From a virus: DNA of 30,358 bases. Of the stretch, positions 1 through 6,316 are shown one piece after another (position 1 is the stretch's first letter; the number at the start of each line of letters is the position of its first letter). The notes below the pieces were generated by a model that saw nothing but the letters and a program-made list of their open reading frames with translations, was not told the DNA's origin and ran no database searches. A program made the translations under genes and the position numbers. The DNA is taken from positions 1 to 30,358 of IMG/VR virus record IMGVR_UViG_3300023178_001855. One strand, given 5' to 3'.

Positions 1-6
1 CCCATC

Positions 7-297
7 TTATCCTCTCAGTAGTTGGCTGCGGGTCTGTAGTGCTGTCTCTACCGAGTTTGGATCTCCAATAACAACAATCTCTGTGCCTGTGGTTCCCTTA
101 TCAATAGTAATCTTGGAGAAGCGGTGTTCTTTGCTTAGACCCTCTGTAAGCATTCCTTGCTCGTTTAGATTCTTCATCTGGTGTTCTTCTCTCACCATGA
201 CGACGTGTTCTGGATTGACGAACACCTCTCGTAGTGAATAACGGCGACCACTTGTTACTGCGCCTGTTCCACACACCTCTGTAAGTTTAACTAGCAT
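7..297 (-). CDS. Hypothetical 96-aa protein, FlbD-like pattern
   Basis: I do not recognise this gene with certainty. It encodes a complete 96-residue soluble protein ending in TAA. The pattern of a short hydrophobic strand, then FVNPEHVVMVREEH (about residues 26-39), then SKITIDKG and TEIVVIGDP, resembles the small beta-rich FlbD-type proteins, in which a vNPdhI...v strand is followed by an I-x-L strand; this is only a pattern match by eye. The start is supported by GGAGGTGGAG directly before ATG. It overlaps the end of the preceding 76-aa gene by 11 nt, so the two are probably translationally coupled. It is the last gene before the left edge of the window. There are no membrane segments and no Cys cluster. 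Confidence 0.7.
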   Translation of the reverse strand: MLVKLTEVCGTGAVTSGRRYSLREVFVNPEHVVMVREEHQMKNLNEQGMLTEGLSKEHRFSKITIDKGTTGTEIVVIGDPNSVETALQTRSQLLRG

Positions 298-517
298 TCT
301 CCACCTCCTTGTTGATTGGATAAATGTCTCTCATTTTTACCGACCAGACCTTGCCTTTGTAGTAGACCATTCCCCATGTTGGTTCTTTTGGGTTTCGATC
401 CCAAAACAATGCCTTGACTGGCTTGTCTGTCTTGACATACTCTTTTAGATATTCTTCTGCATCCTGAAGCAAGAAAGCATCTTGCGGGATGTGAACTAAG
501 TCTCCTCTTATCATCAT
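287..517 (-). CDS. Hypothetical 76-aa protein
   Basis: Unrecognised small protein. I place the start at the first of two adjacent ATG codons (MMIRGDLVHIPQD), which overlaps the GroEL stop as ATGA; a longer GTG-started reading frame would run through the GroEL 3' end and has no ribosome site. The protein has two Trp-rich strands (LFWDRNP, TWGMVYYKGKVWSVKMRDI) that suggest a small beta-barrel, and the GK-x-W-x-V segment recalls short SH3-like domains. It is coupled at both ends: 4 nt of overlap with GroEL and 11 nt with the next gene. Co-transcription with GroEL is likely, but nothing in the sequence shows a functional link. Confidence 0.65.
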   Translation of the reverse strand: MMIRGDLVHIPQDAFLLQDAEEYLKEYVKTDKPVKALFWDRNPKEPTWGMVYYKGKVWSVKMRDIYPINKEVENAS

Positions 518-2091
518 GATACCTGAATAATCCCATAGTTGGTCGTGATAAGTGTGCCGGCGCACGACGCTGCGTTCTTCAGTGCCGACTTGGTTACTCT
601 CACTGGATCTAAGATACCACGCTCGTAGAGGTTTGTCAAGGTGCCGTTGCGGAAATCATAGCCCATGTCGTTTGACTGGTCTAGAACATGCGCCAGCAGG
701 AGGTCTTCGCTCTTGCCGCCGTTTCTACACATTTGACGGAAGGGCGCTTCACATGCCTTCTTTACGATCGCAATACCAATTGCCTGCTCTTCGTGGTCAG
801 TTGTAACGACAAGAGAGTTGCTTGCTCGTAGCAGGGCTGTGCCTCCACCACCGATTACGCCTTCTTCCTGTGCAGAGCGGACTGCTTCAAGGGCGTCCTC
901 AATGCGGTGCTTGCGTTCGGTCATCTCTACCTGTGTTGCACCACCAACATGAATCACAGCAACACCTGAAGATAGGCGAACAATGCGACCCTGAATGCGC
1001 TCGCACTCTGCAAAGTCGTCTGTGTTTGCAATCTCAGCCTTTAGACTCTCAATACGAGTCTCAACTGCTTCGTAGTCACAGTTACCGCCGACAAGAATGG
1101 TGCCGACCTTGGTGCTCTCAACAGACTTGGCCGTACCCAACTGATCAAGAGTTGCGGTCTGCAACTTCTGTCCTGACTCTCGGGTGATGAATGTTGCACC
1201 AGTCGAGATAGCAAGGTCAGACAAAAGATTGCGGCGTTCCTCACCATAGAATGGAGCCTTGATTCCTGCAATCTTTAGAGAGCCACGCATAGCGTTCATA
1301 ATCATAGCAGCAAGTGCCTGACCCTCAATGTCTTCTGCAACAATGACGAGTGGGCGCGCTTCTCTTGCAACCAACTCAAGAATAGGAAGAATCTGCTCTA
1401 CCTGTGTGATCTTGTAGTCTGTAACCATAACCAGCGGCTCTTCGTAGTGCATCACATTACGACGCTCGTCGTTGACAAATGCAGATGCACAGAAGCCAGC
1501 AGGGAAGCGGAAGCCCTCGGTCACGTCAATAGAAGTCTCCATAGAACGAGACTCTTCGATTGTGATAGAGCCGTCCTGACCTACCTTGTCCACAGCCATA
1601 GCAATGAGATCCCCAATAGTAGAATCGTTGTTGGCTGAAATAGTAGCGATGTGTTTGATGTCGTCAATGCTATTGACTGGTCGCGCCATCTCTGTAAGGT
1701 TGTTACAAATCTCTGATACTGTTGCATCTATTCCCCTCTGTAGTTCGATTGGAGAAACACCAGCAACAATGTGTCGCTGTGCTTCATTTAGGATTGCTCT
1801 CGCAAGGACGGTAGCAGTTGTTGTTCCGTCTCCAGCGCTTGTGTTTGTCTCGTTAGCAGCCTGACGGATAACCTGTGCGCCAGCGTTCTCAAACTCGTCG
1901 TCCAACTGAACGAACTGGGCTACTGTTACTCCGTCCTTTGTTGCGAAAGCAGACTTATCGTGCTCTTTTAGAAGAACCGTTCTGCCCTTTGGTCCGAGAG
2001 TAGAAGAAACATAATCAGCAAGTGTGTTTGCTCCGTTTAGAATCTTCTGTCGTAGTTCTTCGTTGTTTGCGAATACCATCTTGTTTGTCAT
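514..2091 (-). CDS. groEL: GroEL-like chaperonin (Hsp60)
   Basis: Phage-encoded 525-residue chaperonin, close to the usual length of about 540-550. Visible signatures are LGPKGR (32-37), TKDGVTVA (51-58), the nucleotide motif GDGTTTATVLA (87-97), IIAED-like VIVAEDIEGQALA (apical/intermediate region, about 249-261), the GVAVI-x-VGGATQVEM segment (about 377-390) and RIEDALEAVRSAQEEGVIGGGG (split around 396-417). Asp399 aligns with the E. coli ATP-hydrolysis Asp398. The C-terminus ends TTNYGIIQVS and lacks the Gly-Gly-Met tail of bacterial GroEL. The family folds proteins in a double-ring cage, usually with GroES; a GroES-like gene lies at 21461-21733. A ribosome site GAGG precedes ATG, and the gene starts 1 nt after the methyltransferase stop. 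The divergence and missing tail suggest a phage lineage, not a recent host copy. Confidence 0.93.
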   Translation of the reverse strand: MTNKMVFANNEELRQKILNGANTLADYVSSTLGPKGRTVLLKEHDKSAFATKDGVTVAQFVQLDDEFENAGAQVIRQAANETNTSAGDGTTTATVLARAILNEAQRHIVAGVSPIELQRGIDATVSEICNNLTEMARPVNSIDDIKHIATISANNDSTIGDLIAMAVDKVGQDGSITIEESRSMETSIDVTEGFRFPAGFCASAFVNDERRNVMHYEEPLVMVTDYKITQVEQILPILELVAREARPLVIVAEDIEGQALAAMIMNAMRGSLKIAGIKAPFYGEERRNLLSDLAISTGATFITRESGQKLQTATLDQLGTAKSVESTKVGTILVGGNCDYEAVETRIESLKAEIANTDDFAECERIQGRIVRLSSGVAVIHVGGATQVEMTERKHRIEDALEAVRSAQEEGVIGGGGTALLRASNSLVVTTDHEEQAIGIAIVKKACEAPFRQMCRNGGKSEDLLLAHVLDQSNDMGYDFRNGTLTNLYERGILDPVRVTKSALKNAASCAGTLITTNYGIIQVS

Positions 2092-2092
2092 T

Positions 2093-2854
2093 TTAACCTC
2101 GTGAAATAATGAAAACTTCGTTTGACTTCTTGCTCTTGTTCATTCCGTAAGCCCACTCTGCCGGAATAATCTCATAGTCAGAGTAGTGTTCGCGAATAAA
2201 CTCACAATCATTATAACATAATAACCAGTTCTGGCGATTTGTCAAGAGGGAATGTAAAAGTTTATGATCAAATCCCTCGTGCATGTCTCCGTTCTTTCCA
2301 TATAACTTGCTCTTCTCCTCCAAAAAGTAAGGAGGGTCAAGATAAAGGAAACAATTTTTGTGCTGCTCTATGGACTCCTCAAAGCCCAGAAAGCCTACTT
2401 TTAGGTTGGGTGCGTCAAAGTTAGCCAGCCTTTTGATGCTGTTCTCGTTGAAGCGTCCGTCGGCTGCTTGCTGGGAAAAACCACCTGATAGTGTTGCGCC
2501 AGAGAACGAAGAACGATTGATCGCAAAGTAAGCGGCAGCAAGTTCTACGCTCTTGCCCTGCGTTGGATCGTAGCCTCGCAAGAGCATTCGTAAAGCCTTG
2601 AATGTTTCTTTGTCTAATGGATGTAACTTCTTTACCTGCGCTACAAGATAATCTTTATCTGTCAGCAGACAATTCCAAAAGTTGTAGAGAGGATAGAACG
2701 CATCATAAGCATAGACGGCTCTATCTTTGGAGAGCACCAACTCTAACGACCCACCGCCCAAGAATGGGGAACAAATGTCCCCCTCTGGAATGTGGGGGAG
2801 TAGGTGCTTTATTGCGCGTGTTTTTCCACCGGGATAACGTAGTGGTGATTTCAA
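2093..2854 (-). CDS. D12-class DNA adenine N6-methyltransferase (Dam-like)
   Basis: A 253-residue methyltransferase of the MethyltransfD12 family. It shows the N-terminal SPLRYPGGK (3-11), the SAM-binding PFLGGGSLE (30-38) and the catalytic DPPY box (173-176, within LYLDPPYF), in the order typical of Dam/DpnM enzymes. The reaction is transfer of methyl from SAM to N6 of adenine in DNA; the site recognised cannot be read from the sequence. Translation appears to begin at TTG, preceded by GGAGGAAAC, the same arrangement used by the PurA-like gene. It follows an AT-rich putative nuclease by 24 nt, so a restriction-modification pair is possible. It could instead protect phage DNA from host restriction. 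A second, unrelated adenine methyltransferase lies at 8228-8707. Confidence 0.88.
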   Translation of the reverse strand: MKSPLRYPGGKTRAIKHLLPHIPEGDICSPFLGGGSLELVLSKDRAVYAYDAFYPLYNFWNCLLTDKDYLVAQVKKLHPLDKETFKALRMLLRGYDPTQGKSVELAAAYFAINRSSFSGATLSGGFSQQAADGRFNENSIKRLANFDAPNLKVGFLGFEESIEQHKNCFLYLDPPYFLEEKSKLYGKNGDMHEGFDHKLLHSLLTNRQNWLLCYNDCEFIREHYSDYEIIPAEWAYGMNKSKKSNEVFIISRG

Positions 2855-2878
2855 GTTTCCTCCAAGTATTGTTTTATT

Positions 2879-3871
2879 TTACCACGGATCGCCTGACAAT
2901 TTCAATGAAGATGCGAGTTTTTGATCAGCGTATTTAAATCTAATTTTCATAATTTTGGTGCCGTTTACGCTTTTTATTCCAATGCTATTGGTACCAACTG
3001 GTACAATCTCGACATCTTCTCCCATCAATGATTTGTATTTTTCATTGTTGATCGGATCCATAATCATTGCACCATATGACTTTCCGGGCATACCGTAACC
3101 CGTTGATTGTACATAATACGGATATACTGTAGGAGATGCATCGAGCCAGTGAGTATACAAGTGTGCTCTTAACTCTGCCACCGGTAATTCCTTTAATCTT
3201 TCTAAGAGTATATCTCTAAGTTGATTTACTATTTGATCGGCGTGTTTTTCTGCTGCTATTCTGATGTCTTTGTTTTCAGGTGCTCTTAGAAACTTTTTTC
3301 TTGTTGCGGCAGTTTGGCTGAGTTTATTGGTAACAATAAAATTTTCGACACTTTTATTAATTTTGTCGATATTCAAACCTAATTCTTCAACAAGCCACCC
3401 AACACCATGATTTTTAAATCCAATTTTTTGTTTTGTTTTTGTTGACTTTGCAGATATACCAAGATATTCTGTGCCGTTTATTTCGTACAAAATGTCAGAG
3501 GGGTTTCCTAATTCGGCTGCGGGTACAGCAGAAACCAAAACATTTGGTCGAGCAGTCCACCATACCTTTGTTATTTCACCCTCAAAGCCATTTTCTTGCC
3601 GCCAATCTTCAATTTCTTCAAACATTTTAATTGCGCGCTGACTTTGTATTTCAAGTTCTGCTGATTTTTGTGCAGCAGTTAGTTGTGTTTTTCTCTGATT
3701 GATCGTTTGAAAAGCCTCTTCGTAGTTGATAAATTTTGATGTATCACCACCTAGAGAATCGGATGCTATAAGTGCCAATAGAATTTCATTTACGTCAGCC
3801 CCAAGTGTATTTCGAGATTCACCCAAAACTCCCTCCATAATTTCAAGAATTGTTAACAAACTATCAGACAT
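2879..3871 (-). CDS. Putative restriction-endonuclease-like protein, AT-rich
   Basis: A 330-residue protein I cannot assign firmly. The centre reads NPSDILYEINGTEYLGISAK (123-142) followed by GFKNHGVGW (151-159). A PSD...strand...G-[IL]-S-x-K-S arrangement with a following G-F-K-N-x-G is a pattern I associate with type II restriction enzymes of the PD-(D/E)xK fold; Asp126 and Lys142 would be the catalytic pair, although the usual acidic residue before the Lys is Ser140. The N-terminal third is helical and charged. The gene is markedly AT-richer than its neighbours: two 60-nt stretches I counted are 30% and 32% G+C, against 52% in one GroEL stretch. It sits just upstream of a D12 methyltransferase. 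A transferred restriction-modification module is the leading idea; a structural or unrelated protein remains possible. Confidence 0.45.
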   Translation of the reverse strand: MSDSLLTILEIMEGVLGESRNTLGADVNEILLALIASDSLGGDTSKFINYEEAFQTINQRKTQLTAAQKSAELEIQSQRAIKMFEEIEDWRQENGFEGEITKVWWTARPNVLVSAVPAAELGNPSDILYEINGTEYLGISAKSTKTKQKIGFKNHGVGWLVEELGLNIDKINKSVENFIVTNKLSQTAATRKKFLRAPENKDIRIAAEKHADQIVNQLRDILLERLKELPVAELRAHLYTHWLDASPTVYPYYVQSTGYGMPGKSYGAMIMDPINNEKYKSLMGEDVEIVPVGTNSIGIKSVNGTKIMKIRFKYADQKLASSLKLSGDPW

Positions 3872-3880
3872 AACTTAACC

Positions 3881-4534
3881 TCACATTATCTCGTCGGCAA
3901 GACCATACTTCACTGCCTCTTCAGCAGAGAGATAGATGTTTACCTTTTCACTAAGTAGTTTCTCCAACTTCTTACGTGTGAACTTGGTGTTCTCAACCAT
4001 AGCAGTGATGTAGTCGTCCTGTAGTTGCTGGATAGCCTCAAGTTCGTTTGTGAGGTTAGGTAGGATTCCAAAGTTACCTGCTGCAACGTTGTGAATCATT
4101 ACGCGGCAGTTCTTGCCAATCTTGCGCTTGCCCTTGGTTCCCGCTGCGAGGAGTAGGGTGCCTGCGGACATAACCTTGCCAACACCGATGGTGTGGATTT
4201 CAGTTTCCTCCATGACCTGCTGCATAACGTCATACATTGCAAACATGTCATCAGCAGAACCGCCATAGGTGTTGATGTAGAATTCAACAGGCTTACTTTC
4301 TTCCTTTTCCTTGTCTCTCAACTTGTTAGTCTCGTTGAGGTAAAGTAGAGCCTGTGTTAGTTCAGCAATCTTCTCGTCTTCAACGTTGGAGTAGAGTCCG
4401 ATTACTCTTAGTTCCGGCTCTGGACCTCCACCTAGCATTTCGGCTAGATTCACGACTTTTGGTTCTGCTTGCGCTTCTGCGTTTGGAGAAGGTAGTAGCT
4501 TCTCAACAATCTTTCCAATAATCTGCTTAATCAT
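3881..4534 (-). CDS. clpP: ClpP-like serine protease (S14), catalytic Asp replaced by Asn
   Basis: A 217-residue protein of the ClpP/crotonase fold. After a charged N-terminal extension of about 40 residues come FYINTYGGSADDMFAMYD (85-102), the nucleophile region GKVMSAGTLLLAAGTKGKR (119-137, Ser123 aligned to E. coli Ser97), RVMIHNVAAG (144-153, His148 aligned to His122) and the C-terminal YLSAEEAVKYGLADEIM. In E. coli ClpP the third triad residue lies in D-R-F-L-S-A; here the aligned stretch is N-I-Y-L-S-A, so Asp is Asn199. In phages, ClpP-type proteins can be prohead proteases or modulators of proteolysis. The start is ATG in an ATGA overlap with the upstream membrane gene, with AAGGAG 7 nt before. 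No Clp ATPase is in the window. Confidence 0.88.
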   Translation of the reverse strand: MIKQIIGKIVEKLLPSPNAEAQAEPKVVNLAEMLGGGPEPELRVIGLYSNVEDEKIAELTQALLYLNETNKLRDKEKEESKPVEFYINTYGGSADDMFAMYDVMQQVMEETEIHTIGVGKVMSAGTLLLAAGTKGKRKIGKNCRVMIHNVAAGNFGILPNLTNELEAIQQLQDDYITAMVENTKFTRKKLEKLLSEKVNIYLSAEEAVKYGLADEIM

Positions 4535-4947
4535 GATTCTGCTCCTTTTCTAAATAGAATCGCTAGTTCTCTGTTCTTTTCTAAAAACCTCATGGCTGAA
4601 CGCCAATCTGTATAGGGTGCGATCTCCTTGAAGATTCCGCTGTGTGCGTTGACCAAGAACTTGATTGAATCTTCTTTGAAGTTATTCATAATCTTCTCTT
4701 GGTTCTCCTTCTCTAACTTGTAAACCTTATCGTCGGGTTCTACGCCCGACTTTCTAAGGGCGTCTAATTTAACTAGGTTCGCGTAACTGTAATTCTCTAT
4801 GCACTTGGCTAAAATAGATAACCCAATAACGCTGGAGGCTTTGACGATCAAGATCGTTGTTGAGCCTGACGCCCTGACGGAGAGCAAGAACCCAAATGTA
4901 AGTCCAAGCCCGAAGCATAAAATTCCTAATGCAATGTACCAAACCAT
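4531..4947 (-). CDS. Small membrane protein with N-terminal TM segment
   Basis: A 138-residue hypothetical protein. The chosen start (MVWYIAL) follows GGAGGGACTT; an upstream in-frame ATG would place that ribosome site inside the gene. Residues 2-23 (VWYIALGILCFGLGLTFGFLL) form a clear transmembrane helix, and 31-49 are a second moderately hydrophobic stretch; the rest is charged and helical (LEKENQEKIMNNFKED). Topology and function are unknown. It is the first gene after a promoter with perfect TTGACA and TATAAT boxes and a long hairpin leader, and it overlaps clpP by 4 nt. A lysis-related or membrane-anchoring role for the ClpP-like protein would fit the position, but nothing in the sequence demonstrates it. 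Confidence 0.7.
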   Translation of the reverse strand: MVWYIALGILCFGLGLTFGFLLSVRASGSTTILIVKASSVIGLSILAKCIENYSYANLVKLDALRKSGVEPDDKVYKLEKENQEKIMNNFKEDSIKFLVNAHSGIFKEIAPYTDWRSAMRFLEKNRELAILFRKGAES

Positions 4948-4960
4948 AAGTCCCTCCATA

Positions 4961-4997
4961 AAAATAACCACCTAGGATGGTTGCCTAGATGGTTATT
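4961..4997 (-). terminator. Hairpin with T-tract between promoter and 138-aa gene
   Basis: On the minus strand a stem of up to 14 bp (arms 4963-4976 and 4984-4997, one G-U/A-C type imperfection, 7-nt loop) is followed by TTATTTTTATGG. This is the form of an intrinsic terminator for transcripts of the acidic-protein gene ending at 5028. It overlaps the -10 box at 4995-5000, so it would also form the 5' end of the transcript from that promoter. Confidence 0.6.
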
Positions 4998-5023
4998 ATA
5001 ACGGCTCAGGAGAATGCTGTCAA
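4995..5023 (-). promoter_or_regulatory. Sigma-70 promoter for the membrane-protein/clpP operon
   Basis: Minus-strand TTGACA (5018-5023), 17-nt spacer, TATAAT (4995-5000): both boxes match consensus exactly. It points at the 138-aa gene starting at 4947. It lies just beyond the stop of the acidic-protein gene and is the strongest of the eight promoters found here. Confidence 0.85.
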
Positions 5024-5027
5024 GTTA

Positions 5028-5663
5028 TTATTTTGAAGCCAAGCGACGGAAGATACGTTCGGCTAACTTGGTCGCCACATCTTCCTGCTTCTTCTCACGG
5101 AGTAGGCGGGCAGCCACGCGGCGAGCGACTTCTTGTACAATTTCTTCGTCACTTTCCATCATTGGTTCATCTGCCTCATCTTCGTCACCCATTTCCATTG
5201 GGGCTTCGGGAGCGGCGTCAGCCATTTCTAGATCACCACCTTCATCGGCGTCAACTTCACCCCCCATTTCCATCTCTTCTTCGCCACCAACCTCAACATC
5301 GGCGTCAAGACCAAGTAGGTCAGCAAGTTTGTCAACGATGTCAGCAAACTGCTCTTCTTTACCACCGTCTGCGTCCATGCCACCCATATCCATGTCCATG
5401 TCGCCTGCGGGTTCTTCAGCGCCCATATCCATTTCCATTTCTTCGCCGCCCTCGGGGGCTGGCATTTCTGGGGCGGGCGCTTCTTCGTCTTCAGCCTCCT
5501 GCATGTAATCGCGCATTCCGGGTTCGTCTTCTTCTTCCTCATCATCCCTCATACCGGGGACTGGTAGTTCGCCGCCCATGCCCATTTCTTGTAGGGGCTT
5601 GATGTTCGCCAATTTCATAAACTGACGGATTTCTGATTCTGATAGTAGTGTCTTGCGAGCCAT
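5028..5663 (-). CDS. Very acidic, Met-rich low-complexity protein
   Basis: A 211-residue protein of unknown function. It begins MARKTLLSESEIRQFMKLAN, a short helical leader, then runs through about 130 residues dominated by Asp, Glu, Met and Gly (repeats such as EMEMDMGAE, DMDMDMGGMD) and closes with a basic helical tail (QEVARRVAARLLREKKQED... RIFRRLASK). Such charge-segregated proteins in phages are often scaffold or internal-head proteins, but no family is recognised. The SD AGGAG lies 11-12 nt before ATG, somewhat far. It follows the sigma region 4-like gene by 14 nt and is followed by a hairpin and a strong promoter, so it probably closes its operon. The opposite strand carries long Ser/Pro-rich frames that are compositional shadows. 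Confidence 0.72.
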   Translation of the reverse strand: MARKTLLSESEIRQFMKLANIKPLQEMGMGGELPVPGMRDDEEEEDEPGMRDYMQEAEDEEAPAPEMPAPEGGEEMEMDMGAEEPAGDMDMDMGGMDADGGKEEQFADIVDKLADLLGLDADVEVGGEEEMEMGGEVDADEGGDLEMADAAPEAPMEMGDEDEADEPMMESDEEIVQEVARRVAARLLREKKQEDVATKLAERIFRRLASK

Positions 5664-5677
5664 TGTTTTAATTCTCC

Positions 5678-5977
5678 TTAAAAACTCAATGTTAAATAGT
5701 CTACGTCACCAGAAGAAGCCAATAATTCTTCTCCGTCAGGCAAACGTTTCTGTAGTTTAATTAGTGCCTTACTTTCTATTTGTTTTATTCTCGCGAAAGA
5801 AAGTCCTTCGCGTTTTGCTATTTCCCTGAGAGTCATAGGTCCATTTTCATGGATCGAGATCAGGGAACAATTAAATTCGTCTTCATAGTCAATGTGAAAT
5901 TTACATTTGTCTGCTGGGCAACATTCCCTGTCTTTAAGGCACTGCTGCGAGCATACTAGTAAGTCTTCTTTATTCAT
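5678..5977 (-). CDS. Sigma-70 region 4-like HTH protein with N-terminal Cys cluster
   Basis: A 99-residue protein. Residues 42-78 (HENGPMTLREIAKREG, then LSFARIKQIESKALIKLQ) match the sigma-70 region 4 helix-turn-helix pattern in which a MTLeEIA helix precedes a recognition helix ending R-I-K-Q-I-E-x-K-A-L. The N-terminal half carries Cys at 9, 13, 19, 20, 25 and 37, which could bind zinc or an Fe-S cluster. Regions 2 and 3 of a real sigma factor are missing, so it cannot melt a promoter alone; a co-activator or -35-binding adaptor of host RNA polymerase is the plausible role. The start overlaps the upstream gene as ATGA. It is the only obvious transcription factor candidate in the window apart from the possible RHH protein next to it. 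Confidence 0.75.
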   Translation of the reverse strand: MNKEDLLVCSQQCLKDRECCPADKCKFHIDYEDEFNCSLISIHENGPMTLREIAKREGLSFARIKQIESKALIKLQKRLPDGEELLASSGDVDYLTLSF

Positions 5978-6315
5978 AGGTCTGGAAACTCCTGTGCGAT
6001 TAGATCAAATAGGTTTTCTTTGTCGGCATCATCTAGGAGTCCCCAGTCTTCTAACTTTTCTTCTCCTTTCTTTCTCAGTTTGAGCGATTTGGTAAAGCGT
6101 TTGCGGCTTAGGATCTTATGCTCTACAACATAATTGTCCAAGAAAGCCATTAGATTTGGGTCTTCCTCAATGACGCCATCGATCACGGCACGGAAGAACT
6201 GAGACACCCTTATCTTGTTGTGTCTCAGCCTTATGATTAGTCGTGCGTGATCGTCGTCATAGACCCAAAAACGAATTGACTTTACGTCTTCTCCGTAGTT
6301 TGGATCGTCAGACAT
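5974..6315 (-). CDS. Hypothetical 113-aa protein, possible ribbon-helix-helix
   Basis: Unrecognised. I use the ATG at 6315, eight nt after AGGAG, in preference to a GTG three codons upstream that abuts the Shine-Dalgarno. The N-terminal part reads a strand (KSIRFWVYDDD), a helix (HARLIIRLRHNK), then RVSQFFRAVIDGVIEEDPN, the strand-helix-helix order of RHH repressors of the Arc/MetJ type, in which the second helix often has S-x-F-F-R. The C-terminal half is basic and helical (SRKRFTKSLKLRKKGEEKLEDWG). It is coupled to the IMPDH-family gene in front (gap of 1 nt) and to the sigma-like gene behind (ATGA). A DNA-binding regulator fits both the pattern and the position, but the assignment is weak. 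Confidence 0.6.
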   Translation of the reverse strand: MSDDPNYGEDVKSIRFWVYDDDHARLIIRLRHNKIRVSQFFRAVIDGVIEEDPNLMAFLDNYVVEHKILSRKRFTKSLKLRKKGEEKLEDWGLLDDADKENLFDLIAQEFPDL

Positions 6316-6316
6316 T

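Noticed and set aside
5014-5602. Plus-strand ORFs of 164 and 189 aa, rich in Ser/Pro or His/Arg
   Set aside because: They are compositional shadows of the acidic-protein gene on the other strand, with no ribosome site and no family motifs.
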